A stretch of 64,000 nt of DNA from Methylobacterium sp. PvR107 (GCF_017833295.1 NZ_JAFIBW010000001.1:6118501-6182500); one strand, 5' to 3'. Positions 25,356 to 34,402 are shown, counted from the first letter of the stretch. Translations and numbers: made by a program. Notes: generated by a model from the sequence alone, not told the origin.

Positions 25356-26745
25356 GGTAGTTGCCCAGCAGCACGTTATCGAGGCGGGCGATCGCGTCCT
25401 CGACCAGCACGGCGGCCGAGAAGTAGCGGGTCACGAGGTGCGAGGCGATCGAGTGGTCGTTGGTGCCCATGTAGCGCACCGACAGGCCGGGCTCGATCTC
25501 GCCGGTCACGCCGGACTTCTGCAGCCCGACCACGCCCTGCTCGCCCTCGCCGACGCGCAGCAGCAGGATCGAGGTGGTCTGGGCCCCCGTCACCGGGTCG
25601 ATGTCGACCGGCAGCTTGTCGCTCGGCACCAGCGGCACGCCGCGCCAGGTGATGAACGGGGCGCCGAACAGGTGGACGACGACCGGCGGCACGCCGCGGC
25701 GGGTCGCCTCCCGGCCGAAGGCCGCGATGGCGCGGGGATGGGCCACGAAGAAGGCGGGCTTCTTCCAGACCAGCGTCAGCAGCTCGTCGAGGTCGTCCGG
25801 GGTGGGCGGGCCGCCGCGGGTGGGGATGCGCTGGCGCGGGCCGACCTCGTGGAGCAGGCCGAACTGCGAATTGTTCAAGAGCTCCCACTCCTCGCGCTCC
25901 TTCACGGCGTCGACCGTGAGGCGGATCTGCTCGCGGAGCTGGTCGATCTCGTTGGAATAGAGGTCGGTCACCCGCGTGTGGGTGTTGAGGATCGTCTGGA
26001 TGGTCGAGAGGTGGTACTCGCGCGGATCGACCTCGTAATCCACGAAGGTCGTGGGCAGGCGCGGCTCGCCGGTATGGACCGCCAGCAGCTCGATGCCCTG
26101 CTCGCCGTAGGAATTGGTGTGCCCTTTGAGGCGGTCGCGCTCCTCACGGTACTGCGCGATCTTGGCGCGGATCTCCTCGCTCTCCACCGCGGCGGCGTCG
26201 AGGGTCAGGAGGGTCACGGCCGACAGGGCCTTCACGGCCGGGGCGGGCGCGCTCTCACCGGCGAGACCCGCATCGCCGAAATAGTCGCCCTTCGTGGCCA
26301 GGCCCTGGCGCAGGCGTCCCGTGTAGGGGCCCGACAGGGTCAGCTCGACCGTGCCGTCGGCCACGACCGTGAGGCTGCGGCCCGCGGAACCCTCCTCGTG
26401 GATCACCGCGCCGGCCTGGTGCCGGCTCTCGGTGAACTTGCCGGCGAGGGCGGCGAGCTCGGCATCGCCCAGCCGGCTGAACAGCGGCACGGCGCGCAGG
26501 GAGGACGGGCGGATCACCCGGCCCTTACCATCTCCCTTGTCCTCGGCGGCGAGATCGATCCGGCCGGGCTTGGCCAGCACGACGGCGCGGCGGTTGACGC
26601 GGTAGACCCCGCCCGCCACGTCCACGAAGGGCAGGAGCCGCAGGAGCCAGCGCGGCGTGTTGGCCGCGTTCTGGACCGAGGTGACGGTCGCCGTCGCAAG
26701 ATTGCGTGCCGCCGTGGCGCTCACGCTCAGACCCGGTCCGCTCAT
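25342..26745 (-). CDS. family 2 encapsulin shell protein with cNMP-binding insertion (2B type)
   Basis: A 467-residue HK97-fold shell protein. Residues 1-80 form the N-arm and first strands (ATATVTSVQNAANTPRWLLRLLPFVDVAGGVYRVNRR). About residues 85-190 are an inserted cyclic-nucleotide-binding-like domain (SLRAVPLFSRLGDAELAALAGKFTESRHQAGAVIHEEGSAGRSLTVVADGTVEL...GDYFGDAGLAGE...AVTLLTLD). The remainder is shell fold (DPREYHLSTIQTILNTHTRVTDLYSNEIDQLREQIRLTVDAVKEREEWELLNN, then AHPRAIAAFGREATRRGVPP). Insertion of this domain defines family 2B. The gene precedes and overlaps that of its likely cargo. Whether the domain binds cAMP or another ligand cannot be told from sequence. Confidence 0.9.
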
Positions 26746-27180
26746 CGTTCGTCCTCACTCCAGTCAGGGTTGCAGGCGCGCCGCATCGATCCGCGCGGCG
26801 GCTTTTCGTCCCGCAGCCTGTGCGGGGCGAGCACAAAACGTCTCGGTCAAGACTTGATGACGACAACAGCCTGTCGAGGCCGCATCGTCGCCAGATGAAT
26901 CAGGTCTCTCCCGGCGGTCGGACGATCTTTGTCCGCCGCTCAGCCGGTCTCAATGCATGTCGGCTCCGGCGGGATCTGGATAAAGTCCGATTCGGCCGGC
27001 GGTCAACGAAACGATCTCCCTATTTTTGACCATTCCTTGGAAGCTGATCCTCTGGCATGCACAACGCATAGGACACGACGTTCATCCGGACGCGAGATCA
27101 GAGAATTTAATTTTGCCGGATCGGTATACGCGGCGGCGGCCGGACGACTTTGTTTCAAGGGAAGAATATTTCGGCGCGTC
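26746..27180. other. intergenic region upstream of the encapsulin genes
   Basis: This 435-base region contains a long AT-rich part (about 26970-27150, e.g. CTATTTTTGACC near 27020 and GAATTTAATTTTGCC near 27104), unlike the surrounding DNA. It must contain the promoter of the leftward shell-cargo pair, and it separates that pair from the stop of cysE. No coding frame or recognisable operator was identified. Confidence 0.5.
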
Positions 27181-28026
27181 TCAGATCCCGTCCCCGTAGC
27201 CGAAGGACTGGTCCATGCTGAGCGCCGGCTCCTCGTCCACGGGCAGGCGCGAGACGACCCGGGCCGGCACGCCCGCCACGGTCGTGTGGGGCGGCACGTC
27301 CTGCAGCACCACCGCGGCCGCCGCGACCTTGGCGCCCGCCCCGATCCGGATGTTGCCCAGAACCTTGGCGCCGACGCTGAGCAGCACCCCGCGCTCGATC
27401 TTGGGATGCCGGTCGCCGCTCTCCTTGCCGTTGCCGCCGAGCGTCACCGACTGGAGGATCGACACGTCGTCGGCGATCACCGTGGTCTCGCCGATCACCA
27501 CCCCGGTGGCGTGGTCGATGAACACGCCGGAGCCGATCCGGGCGGCCGGGTGGATGTCGCAGCCGAACACCTCGGAGATCCGGCTCTGGACGTGCAGCGC
27601 CAGGGTCGCCCGGCCCTGGTGCCAGAGCCAGTGGCCGACCCGGTAGGCCTCCAGCGCCGCCAGACCCTTGTAGAACAGGAACGGGTCGAGGTAGCGGCGG
27701 CAGGTCGGGTCGCGCTCGCGGATCGCCACGAGGTCGCGCACCGCGTGGGCGCCGGCCTGCGGGTCCGCCTCGAAGGCCGAGAGGCACAGGTCGCGCATCG
27801 ACAGCCGGGCGAGGTCGCCGTCCCCGAGCCGGTGGGCGAGGCGGTAGGCGAGGGCCTGGGCCAGCGAGCGCTGGTCGAGGATCGTCGCCTGGATGATCCC
27901 GGCATAGAGCGGCTCCTCGATCAGGGCCGCCTCGGCCTCGGCGCGCAGGGCCGCCCAGACCTCGGATTCCGCGGTGCTGCGGCTCGTGGCGCGCAGGGGC
28001 GGCTGGGTCGAAGCCAGGGCTGTCAT
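27181..28026 (-). CDS. cysE: serine O-acetyltransferase
   Basis: A 281-residue enzyme that acetylates L-serine with acetyl-CoA to give O-acetylserine, the precursor of cysteine. The N-terminal helical domain (VWAALRAEAEAALIEEPLYAGIIQATILDQ..LAQALAYRLAHRL) is followed by the left-handed beta-helix of hexapeptide repeats. Active-site region: GSGVFIDHATGVVIGETTVI, then SILQSVTLGGNGKESGDRHPKIERGVLLSVGAKVLGNI and PPHTTVAGVPARVV. Transcribed in the same direction as the shell-cargo pair, 435 bases upstream of it. It supplies the substrate line for the encapsulated desulfurase. Confidence 0.93.
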   Translation of the reverse strand: MTALASTQPPLRATSRSTAESEVWAALRAEAEAALIEEPLYAGIIQATILDQRSLAQALAYRLAHRLGDGDLARLSMRDLCLSAFEADPQAGAHAVRDLVAIRERDPTCRRYLDPFLFYKGLAALEAYRVGHWLWHQGRATLALHVQSRISEVFGCDIHPAARIGSGVFIDHATGVVIGETTVIADDVSILQSVTLGGNGKESGDRHPKIERGVLLSVGAKVLGNIRIGAGAKVAAAAVVLQDVPPHTTVAGVPARVVSRLPVDEEPALSMDQSFGYGDGI

Positions 28027-28066
28027 CGGAGACCGATCGCGGCGGGGGAGGGCGCGTCGACGCCGA

Positions 28067-28273
28067 TCACGGCACGGGCCGGAACAGGTCGGGCAGGTAG
28101 CGCTCCAGGATGTCGTAACCCGGGAACTTCACGTCCACGGTGGCCGGGGCATCGCCCGCGCGGTGGATGCCCACCACCCGGCCCCTCGCGTGACGCCAGA
28201 TGCCCAGGATGTCGGCCAGATCCGGCCGCGCGAACACGACCGCGTCGCCCTGCATCATCGTCGCTGAGGCCAT
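28067..28273 (-). CDS. small protein upstream of cysE, unknown function
   Basis: A 68-residue soluble protein. It begins MASATMMQGDAVVFARPDLADILGIWRHARGRVVGIHRAGDAPATVDVKFPGY and ends LERYLPDLFRPVP. The G-D-x-V, G-R-V-V-G-I and V-D-V-K-F-P-G-Y elements suggest a small SH3-like barrel. It is the first gene of a leftward unit with cysE (40 bases between), so a link to cysteine or sulfur metabolism is likely by position only. The frame is open further upstream, but ATG at 28273 starts the conserved part. Confidence 0.6.
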   Translation of the reverse strand: MASATMMQGDAVVFARPDLADILGIWRHARGRVVGIHRAGDAPATVDVKFPGYDILERYLPDLFRPVP

Positions 28274-28808
28274 CCGGCCGGTCCCCCTGGATTGGCCGCG
28301 CGCGGCGGCCTGATTCTGTGGCGGTCGGCGCCGGACCTGCGGTCGGCCCGGTCGCGATAAGCTCATTTCAAATGCCCCGGGCGACGGAGAACGTTTCGGT
28401 CGCGCACGGCCGAAACGGGAGCATTATTTTCGCTAAGCCTTTGTTACAGAACGATATTTATGGATCGCCCCGCATTTGGCAAGCCCGCGCGCAGGGCCGT
28501 GTCCGCTGGGGCAGGGCCCTGGATCGCGTGCAGTCGCGGCGGCCGCGCCCGCGCCAGACCTCACCTTCTGCTCCGGGACGCGCCTTCGACGAACAACCTG
28601 CGCTGCAAGTCCTCGCCAATTTGGCAGCACATTCTCGGGGCCGCCGCCTAGATTGAAGCGGTCGACGGACAGTCGATGCAGAGCCGGATGAGGTTTGCCG
28701 TGAGCGCCAGCGAAGATCGGATCGCCCTGATGACGGTGCCGTGTCTGCCGTGTTGCCGCGCCCAGCAGGAGGAGACCGCACGACATCTGACACGAGAGGC
28801 GACCAGCG
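28274..28808. other. intergenic region between divergent genes
   Basis: This 535-base region between the leftward cysE unit and a rightward small gene has no supported coding sequence. It contains the hairpin-plus-motif element at 28392-28439 and AT-rich patches such as ACGATATTTATGG near 28452, presumably promoters for both directions. Confidence 0.5.
28392..28439 (-). promoter_or_regulatory. hairpin plus 17-base motif upstream of the cysE unit (copy 1)
   Basis: On the minus strand GGCTTAGCGAAAATAAT (28439-28423) is followed by a hairpin formed by CGTTTCGG / CCGAAACG (28392-28417). A second copy, 15 of 17 bases identical and also followed by a hairpin, lies at 32547-32608 in the same orientation. 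Both stand about 100-150 bases before a leftward start codon. It could be a shared promoter/operator or a structured leader. Confidence 0.4.
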
Positions 28809-29087
28809 ATGCTGACCTATGAGACGGCCCCGAACACCGCGTCTGGCCTGAGCGCCGAGACGGCCGCGTCCCTCGGCCGAGCCCTGTCCCGGAGCGTCCG
28901 CTCCCACCCCTCCCATGAACGCGCCGCCCTGGCGAGCGCCCTCGACGACGGCCTGATGCCCGACGAGGTGGCCCGGATCCTCGCCGGCCGGCGGGTGGCC
29001 GAGGCCTTCCCGGTCCGTTGGGGCGAGAGCCCGGAGGCCTACGCGGCCCGGACCGTCTCCGAGATGTTCGTCGCCTACCTCCAGTAG
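28809..29087 (+). CDS. small protein of unknown function
   Basis: A 92-residue soluble protein, mostly helical by composition (LSAETAASLGRALSRSVRSH..HERAALASALDDGLMPDEVARILAGRRVAEAFPVRWGESPEAYAARTVSEMFVAYLQ). The centre resembles a small helical DNA- or protein-binding unit, but no domain could be named. GAGAGG lies about eleven bases before the ATG, rather far. It is followed after 40 bases by the ClpP-like secreted protein on the same strand. Confidence 0.55.
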   Translation: MLTYETAPNTASGLSAETAASLGRALSRSVRSHPSHERAALASALDDGLMPDEVARILAGRRVAEAFPVRWGESPEAYAARTVSEMFVAYLQ

Positions 29088-29127
29088 CCGCGCCCGAATC
29101 CCCGATCACCTGGACTGGAAACCTGCC

Positions 29128-30360
29128 ATGTCGGTCTTCCCCCGCGGGTGGAAGCGCCGGACGGGAACGGCTGCCTGCGCGCTTGCCCTGGCGCTCGGCA
29201 CCGCGGGCCCGACCGCCGCCGGGCACCCGCCGAAGGGCCGCGCCTCTGCGGCGGACGGGCCGGACATCCCGGCCCGCCTCACGGTCGGCCCGGGCGGCCG
29301 GGACCTGCGGCTCGCGGGCGACCTCACCGAGGGCGTCGCCGCGCGGGTCGCCGGGATCCTCGCCGCGCAGCCGCAGATCGCGCGCATCCACCTCACCAGC
29401 GATGGCGGCCTGGTGGAGGAGGGGGCGGCGATCGGGGTACTCGTGGCGGCGCGGGGGTTGTCCACCTACGTGCCCGATGCCTGCGCGTCGGCCTGCACGC
29501 TGATCTTCGTCCGCGGCCGGACCCGCGCCCTCGCGACCGGAGGACGGCTCGGCTTCCACGCGCCCTACGAACTCGGGGCGCACGGCCGGATGCGCCCGGT
29601 GGATTCCGCGCCGGAGCGGGCCGCCTACCGCGCCGCCGGCCTGCCGGCCGCCTTCGTGGCGCGAGCCCTGGCGGTGCCCCCGGCCGGGATCTGGATCCCC
29701 GAGGCGGAGACGCTGCGCGCGGCCGGCATCGTCACCGAGATCGTCGGCCCGGACCGCTTCCCCGATTCCACCCTCGACGCGGATCCGAGCGAGGCCGGGG
29801 CTCGGGCCGCGATCCTGCGCGCCCTGCCGATCCTGCGGCAGGCCGAGGCGGCGGGGCTCGACCCGATCGCCCGGTGGTACCGGGACGGCTACGCGGCGGG
29901 ACGGCCGGAGGCGGAGGCGGCGGCGGGCCTGAAACGGCTGGCGGCCGCCTATCTGCGGCGGCGATTCCGGGCGGCCGATGACGGCGTCGTCCGGGCGCTG
30001 GGGCGCCGGGTCCTGGCGATGATGCGGGTCGCCGAGCCGCGGGACGCGGCCGCCTGCGGGGCTCTGGCCGCCGGCGACTTGGTGACGCTCGACGCGCGGC
30101 TCCGCGCCGAGAGGCCCGGCGCGTTCGGGCTGGCCCCGCTCCTCGCGCGGACGCGCGGGGTGCTGCCGGCCCGCGGGATCCCGTCCGATCCCGTCGCGGG
30201 CGCCCCGATCCCGCGCGCCCTCCGGTCGGAGGATTGCGCCGGGCGGATCGCCGGCGCGACGCGCGCCCTCGCGCTGCCGCCCCGCCCGTCGGCAGCGGCG
30301 CTCCGGTCCCTGTTCCTGGCCGAGCCGCAGCAGACGCTCGCCAACGGCGCTGCGCCATAG
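29128..30360 (+). CDS. exported ClpP/crotonase-fold protein (COG3904-like)
   Basis: A 410-residue protein with an export signal (GTAACALALALGTAGPTAAG). Its domain carries the ClpP-like hallmarks: IARIHLTSDGGLVEEGAAIGVLVAARGLSTYVPDACASACTLIFVRGRTRALATGGRLGFHAPYE. The Ser of CASACT sits where ClpP-like periplasmic proteins place the nucleophile, and the GFHAPY His would be the base. The pairing suggests a serine peptidase or binding protein, but activity has not been shown for this group. The C-terminal 150 residues are helical and variable. Start ATG 29128. Confidence 0.72.
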   Translation: MSVFPRGWKRRTGTAACALALALGTAGPTAAGHPPKGRASAADGPDIPARLTVGPGGRDLRLAGDLTEGVAARVAGILAAQPQIARIHLTSDGGLVEEGAAIGVLVAARGLSTYVPDACASACTLIFVRGRTRALATGGRLGFHAPYELGAHGRMRPVDSAPERAAYRAAGLPAAFVARALAVPPAGIWIPEAETLRAAGIVTEIVGPDRFPDSTLDADPSEAGARAAILRALPILRQAEAAGLDPIARWYRDGYAAGRPEAEAAAGLKRLAAAYLRRRFRAADDGVVRALGRRVLAMMRVAEPRDAAACGALAAGDLVTLDARLRAERPGAFGLAPLLARTRGVLPARGIPSDPVAGAPIPRALRSEDCAGRIAGATRALALPPRPSAAALRSLFLAEPQQTLANGAAP

Positions 30361-30451
30361 CGCCCCCCTCGACACGCGGCGCCGGCACCTATCTTCGCAC
30401 AGGCAGGCGGGCCACGGCAGGGCGCCGACGGGTCGGGAAGAGGAAGAACGG

Positions 30452-30673
30452 ATGCCGGATTATCGCCTGCGCGGTGCGGCTCGTGGCGAGGACGGGGAGA
30501 TCGGCGTGCCAATCGTCGACGAGGTGCTCACTGCGGTCGACGCCAAGGAGGCGGTGCGGCTGGCCAACAGCCGCTCGCTCGCGGTCGACGACGATGCGGT
30601 CAACGCCCTCTGGCTGGTCGATGCGAACGGGACCCTGCTCTGGTCGCTGCGCCGGGCCGACCGGGAGAGCTGA
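30452..30673 (+). CDS. small protein of unknown function
   Basis: A 73-residue acidic protein (MPDYRLRGAARGEDGEIGVPIVDEVLTAVDAKEAVRLANSRSLAVDDDAVNALWLVDANGTLLWSLRR). The order strand, helix (AKEAVRLAN), strand and D-A-N-G-T-L-L-W resembles other short Methylobacterium proteins in this window that end in a D..G..(V/L)W strand. AGAGGAAGAA upstream of the ATG supports expression. Convergent with the LivF-like gene. No known function. Confidence 0.6.
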   Translation: MPDYRLRGAARGEDGEIGVPIVDEVLTAVDAKEAVRLANSRSLAVDDDAVNALWLVDANGTLLWSLRRADRES

Positions 30674-30700
30674 CGGAGCCGCCCCGCCCCGACGCGGTCG

Positions 30701-31507
30701 TCAGGCCTGCGCGCGGACGCGCGGGTCCGGCGGCCGGTCGGGGGAGGGGCGCGCGGCGCCGCCGAGATATAGGGCCTGGACGTCGTCCCGCGCCCGCAGG
30801 GCCGCGGCGCTGCCGGCGAGCGCGCTGCGTCCGTTCTCCAGCACCACGGCGTGGTGGGCGTGGCGCAGGGCGAGGCGGACATTCTGCTCGGCCACCAGCA
30901 GGGTCAGGCCCTCCGTCCGGTTCAGGCCGGTGAGCACCCGGTAGATGGCCTCCACCACCTTGGGCGCGAGCCCCATGGAGGGCTCGTCGAGGACGAGCAG
31001 CCGGGGCCGGCCCATGAGCGCCCGGCCGATCGCCGCCATCTGCTGCTCGCCGCCCGAGAGCAGGCCCGCGGCGACGTCCTGCTTGGCGGCGGGGGCGGGG
31101 AACAGGCCGTAGACCCGCTCGAGGTCGGCGCGCACGGCCCCGCGGCTCGAGCCGCATCCGAGGCCGCCCGCGACGAGGTTCTCCCGGACGCTCAAGCCCC
31201 GGAAGCAGTGGCGCCCCTCCAGCACGCCCACGAGCCCGGCGCGGACCAGGGCCTCGGTCCGGGTCCGCGTCACGTCCCGTCCGTCATAGGCGAGGCGCCC
31301 GGCCGCGACCTGCCCGCGCAGGGCCGGCAGCAGGTTCGACACCGCGCGCAGCAACGTGGTCTTGCCGGCGCCGTTGGCACCGACCAGGGCGGCGATCTCC
31401 CCCGCCCGGACCGCGAGGCCGACGCCGTGCAGGGCGTGGACCGCCCCGCCATAGACGACCTCCAGCGCCTCGACCTGCAGGAGCGGCGGACCGGCGCCGT
31501 CGCTCAT
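30701..31507 (-). CDS. LivF-type ABC transporter ATP-binding protein
   Basis: A 268-residue ATPase of the branched-chain amino-acid/amide (HAAT) type. Walker A GANGAGKT (43-50), Q-loop region ...VGVLEGRHCFRGLSVRENL, signature LLSGGEQQMAAIGRALMG, Walker B RLLVLDEPSMGLAP and H-loop VAEQNVRLALRHAHH are all intact. VLEGRHCF.GLSVREN is typical of LivF. The ATG overlaps the stop of the broken binding-protein gene (ATGA). No permease (LivH/M) or LivG is nearby, so the ATPase is an orphan of a partly lost system, or works with parts encoded elsewhere. Confidence 0.85.
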   Translation of the reverse strand: MSDGAGPPLLQVEALEVVYGGAVHALHGVGLAVRAGEIAALVGANGAGKTTLLRAVSNLLPALRGQVAAGRLAYDGRDVTRTRTEALVRAGLVGVLEGRHCFRGLSVRENLVAGGLGCGSSRGAVRADLERVYGLFPAPAAKQDVAAGLLSGGEQQMAAIGRALMGRPRLLVLDEPSMGLAPKVVEAIYRVLTGLNRTEGLTLLVAEQNVRLALRHAHHAVVLENGRSALAGSAAALRARDDVQALYLGGAARPSPDRPPDPRVRAQA

Positions 31508-32496
31508 CGGCCCGCCGCAATGGCCTGCTGGCCGCCCCGGGTCTCGGCGGCTTCCTCGGCCGCGCAGTCGCGCGGGGTGAGGCCGTGCTCCTTGGCGTAG
31601 GCGGTCGCGGACGCCTCGATGATCGGGCGCAGGCTCGCCCGGTCGGGGGCGATCCAGTCGGACACGACATTCCACTTCGCCCCGTCCCATTGCTGAAAGG
31701 TGACGCGGCCCTCGCCCTCGTGGTTGGCGCAGGTGACGTTGATCGAGTGGAACAGCCCCTTGGCACCGAGTTCCGCCACCCGGGCCTCGTCGAGGCGCAG
31801 GTGCTCGAAGCCCCAGCGCACCTCGTCGCCGGTGAGCGTCCGCTGGCCGAACCGGCCTTGCGCGATCCGCACCGCCTCGACATTGAGGATGCCGTTCAGC
31901 ACCCCGAGATTGTGGTAGACGCTGCCGATCCGCTTCCGGTCGGCGAGGTTGCCGGTGCCGGGCTCGTAGACCTTGGACACGACCTCCCGCAGCACCGGAT
32001 ATTCGGCCCCCGACGCCTGGGTGGTGATGGCGACGTAGCCCTTGGCGGCCTCGCCCGCCGGGATCACGTCCTCCTCGGAGTTCGACCAGACATTGCCGAC
32101 GATCCGGTCGGCCGGGAATCCGGTCTTCTGCGCGGTCTTGAGGGCCACCGGGTTCATCACGCCCCAGCCGCGCAGCACCACGAAATCGGGCCGCAGGCGC
32201 CGGATCGTGAGCCATTGCGACTGCTGCTCGTTGCCGGGATGCGGCACCTCGATCTGCGCGACCGTGAAGCCGTAGCGCTTGGCGAGCTGCGCGTAGATCG
32301 GGATCGTCTCCGTGCCGTAGCACGGCCTTCCTGTCCCGGCCTGATCGGACGCGGCGCAGCGCAGGCGGCATGATCTCGAAATCCGTCCCGGGCGGGGCGA
32401 CCGCCTCGGCAGAACCCGGCGGCGCCTGTTGAGTGAAGACAATGAGCCAGACGACGACCGATCGTTGCTTGAAATTCCGCCATCTCGACACGTCAA
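31504..32496 (-). pseudogene. 5'-truncated periplasmic binding protein of an HAAT-type ABC transporter
   Basis: From about 32325 leftward the frame encodes a good C-terminal half of a LivJ-like binding protein: YGTETIPIYAQLAKRYGF, PHPGNEQQSQWLTIRRLRPDFVVLRGWGVMNP, then QRTLTGDEVRWGFEHLRLDEARV and VTFQQWDGAKW..VSDW. The first roughly 190 residues, including lobe 1, are missing. The 170 bases upstream are Arg/Ser-rich nonsense in this frame. In the adjacent frame a signal-like MSRWRNFKQRSVVVWLIVF and GRDRKAVL survive, so an internal deletion plus frameshift near 32325 is the best explanation. Coordinates span the open frame. Confidence 0.7.
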
Positions 32497-32546
32497 TCTT
32501 TGATGCGGGACTTCCGGAAAGTCAAAAGCATAGCCGTTCTTATTTA

Positions 32547-32608
32547 GGCCGGCCGCACGAACATTCTTTCGCGGCCGGCCCGGAGGGCGGGATCATTTTC
32601 GCTTAGCC
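32547..32608 (-). promoter_or_regulatory. hairpin plus 17-base motif (copy 2)
   Basis: On the minus strand GGCTAAGCGAAAATGAT (32608-32592) is followed by a 10-bp perfect hairpin, GGCCGGCCGC (32547-32556) / GCGGCCGGCC (32571-32580), with a 14-base AT-rich loop. It matches the element at 28392-28439 in order, orientation and in 15 of 17 motif bases. It lies upstream of the broken binding-protein gene. The rest of the 297-base gap (32497-32793) holds AT-rich promoter-like DNA (ATCTATATAAGTATTC near 32723) for the rightward Crp/Fnr gene. Confidence 0.4.
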
Positions 32609-32793
32609 CCACCCGGCCGCAGGGCAGCGCCTGAGCCCGTCGGCTCGGACCGATCGCGGTGCGCGCCGGTCGAGGAGCGATCGGCCTGCGTCCTGCAACA
32701 ACCCATTCGGCATCGTAATCTAATCTATATAAGTATTCATTTAGCAGACCTCAATGTAGGCTCCTGTTCCCACGCCGCGGCGGAGAACCAGTC

Positions 32794-33534
32794 GTGTCAA
32801 ATCCGCTTGTGCGCAAACTGGAACGCTACGTCCATCTCCAGGAGGCGGACCGGCTGTGCTTGGTCGGCTCGATCGGCCCGGAGCGCATGGTCGCGCCGCG
32901 CACCGACATCATCCACGAGGGCGACGACCCGCGCGCCGTCAACGTCATTCTCGACGGCTGGGCCTGCCGCTACCGGCAATTCGCCAACGGGCGCCGCCAG
33001 ATCGTCTCGCTGCTCCTGCCGGGCGATCTGTGCGACCCGCACATCTTCCTCCTCGACGAGATGGATCACACGATCGGGGCGATCACGCCCGTGCTCCTCG
33101 GCCAGATCTCCGGGCCCACGCTCCAGGCGGCCGTGGCGTGCAGCCCGCACCTGGACCTCGCCTTCCACCGCGAGGCGCTGGCCGCCGCGGCGATCCAGCG
33201 CGAGTGGACGGTCAGCCTCGGCAGCCGCACCGGCATCGAGCGGCTCGCCCACCTGTTCTGCGAGCTGCACGCCCGGCTGGCCGCCATCGGCCTCACGGAC
33301 GGAAATACCTGCCCGATGCCGATCACGCAGAACGACCTCGGCGACGCGATGGGGCAGACCAGCGTCCACATCAACCGGACGCTGCAGGAGCTGCGCGGCA
33401 TGGGGCTGATCACCCTGCGCAGCCGCCGCCTGACCATCCACAATCCTGCGGCCCTGGCCCGGCTCGCGCATTTCAACACCGCCTACCTCCACCTGACGGC
33501 GGAGACCGACCGCCTCGTCGCACGCCAGGCGTGA
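32794..33534 (+). CDS. Crp/Fnr-family transcriptional regulator
   Basis: A 246-residue regulator. The cyclic-nucleotide-binding-like domain (residues about 30-120: IIHEGDDPRAVNVILDGWACRYRQFANGRRQIVSLLLPGDLCDPH) lacks the Cys cluster of FNR. The C-terminal winged helix has PMPITQNDLGDAMGQTSVHINRTLQELRGMGLITLRSRRLTI. The start is GTG at 32794, with GGAGA at 32782-32786. The family's rhizobial and Methylobacterium members of this shape often control stress or oxygen-linked genes; ligand and targets are unknown. It precedes the histidine kinase by 57 bases, so the two may be co-transcribed. Confidence 0.88.
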   Translation: MSNPLVRKLERYVHLQEADRLCLVGSIGPERMVAPRTDIIHEGDDPRAVNVILDGWACRYRQFANGRRQIVSLLLPGDLCDPHIFLLDEMDHTIGAITPVLLGQISGPTLQAAVACSPHLDLAFHREALAAAAIQREWTVSLGSRTGIERLAHLFCELHARLAAIGLTDGNTCPMPITQNDLGDAMGQTSVHINRTLQELRGMGLITLRSRRLTIHNPAALARLAHFNTAYLHLTAETDRLVARQA

Positions 33535-33591
33535 ACCGCGCCCGCATCGCGGCGATTGAGCCAAGTTGGACGAGATCCGTAGAGGCCCGGC

Positions 33592-34326
33592 ATGACAGAC
33601 CCCCGCGACCTGGCCGCCCGCGACTTGGCGGAGCGCCTCGCCGCTCTGGAGGCCGACAATGCCCGCCTGCGCCGGCTGCTGGACGAGGCCGGCGTGCCCG
33701 ACAGCCTGCGCCACGGGATGCGCAACACGATGGCGATGATGCGGACGGTCATCCACCGCTCGGCCGAGCAATCCGCGGATGTCGAAACCTACGTCGCGCA
33801 TCTCGACGGCCGGTTCGGCGCCGTCATGCGCGTGCAGGCCGCCACGGACGCGTTCGGCGATGCCGACCTGCACACCCTGATCTCCGACGAGCTGATGTTC
33901 CACCTCGTGCGCGAGGGCGAGCAGGCCGCGCTCACCGGACCGCGGGTGCGGCTCCGGCCGAAGGCCGCTCTGGTCCTGGCGCTGGCGCTGCACGAGCTGA
34001 CCAGCAACGCGGTGGAGCACGGGTCCCTGGCGCTCCCGCAGGGCCGGGTCAGCGCCGCGTGGCGGGTCGCCGACGCGGAGCCGGGGCCGCCGGTCCTGAC
34101 CCTCGACTGGGCCGAGACCGGCGGCAGCGGGGTAGGGGCACCGGCCCGGCGGGGCTTCGGCACGGACGTGCTGGAGGACATGCTGGCCTACGATCTCGGC
34201 GCGCAGACGGATCTGCGCTACGCGCCGGACGGGCTGCGCTGCACGATCCGCCTGCCGCTCACCGCCCGCATCGGGCACAGCGTGGCGGAGGATCCCGAGG
34301 CGGCCTGGGAGGGCGAGGCGCGGTGA
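33592..34326 (+). CDS. HWE/HisKA_2-type histidine kinase without a sensor domain
   Basis: A 244-residue cytoplasmic kinase. A short coiled coil (LAERLAALEADNARLRRLLDEAG) leads to the phospho-acceptor box LRHGMRNTMAMMRTVIHRSAEQS, with His about residue 41 in R-H-G-M-R-N. The ATPase has the HWE-type N box LALHELTSNAVEHGSL and a G box RRGFGTDVLEDMLAYDLGA. There is no PAS, GAF or membrane input, so its signal must come through a partner. It follows a Crp/Fnr gene on the same strand; no response regulator is adjacent. Such short HWE kinases feed PhyR/EcfG-type stress networks in some alphaproteobacteria. Confidence 0.85.
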   Translation: MTDPRDLAARDLAERLAALEADNARLRRLLDEAGVPDSLRHGMRNTMAMMRTVIHRSAEQSADVETYVAHLDGRFGAVMRVQAATDAFGDADLHTLISDELMFHLVREGEQAALTGPRVRLRPKAALVLALALHELTSNAVEHGSLALPQGRVSAAWRVADAEPGPPVLTLDWAETGGSGVGAPARRGFGTDVLEDMLAYDLGAQTDLRYAPDGLRCTIRLPLTARIGHSVAEDPEAAWEGEAR

Positions 34327-34402
34327 GGCGCGCCCGCGCGGGCACGCGTCGGCGTCCCCAGGGCGTTTTCCGCCGCACGGGTCACCGGTTCGGCGGAGCC
34401 CG

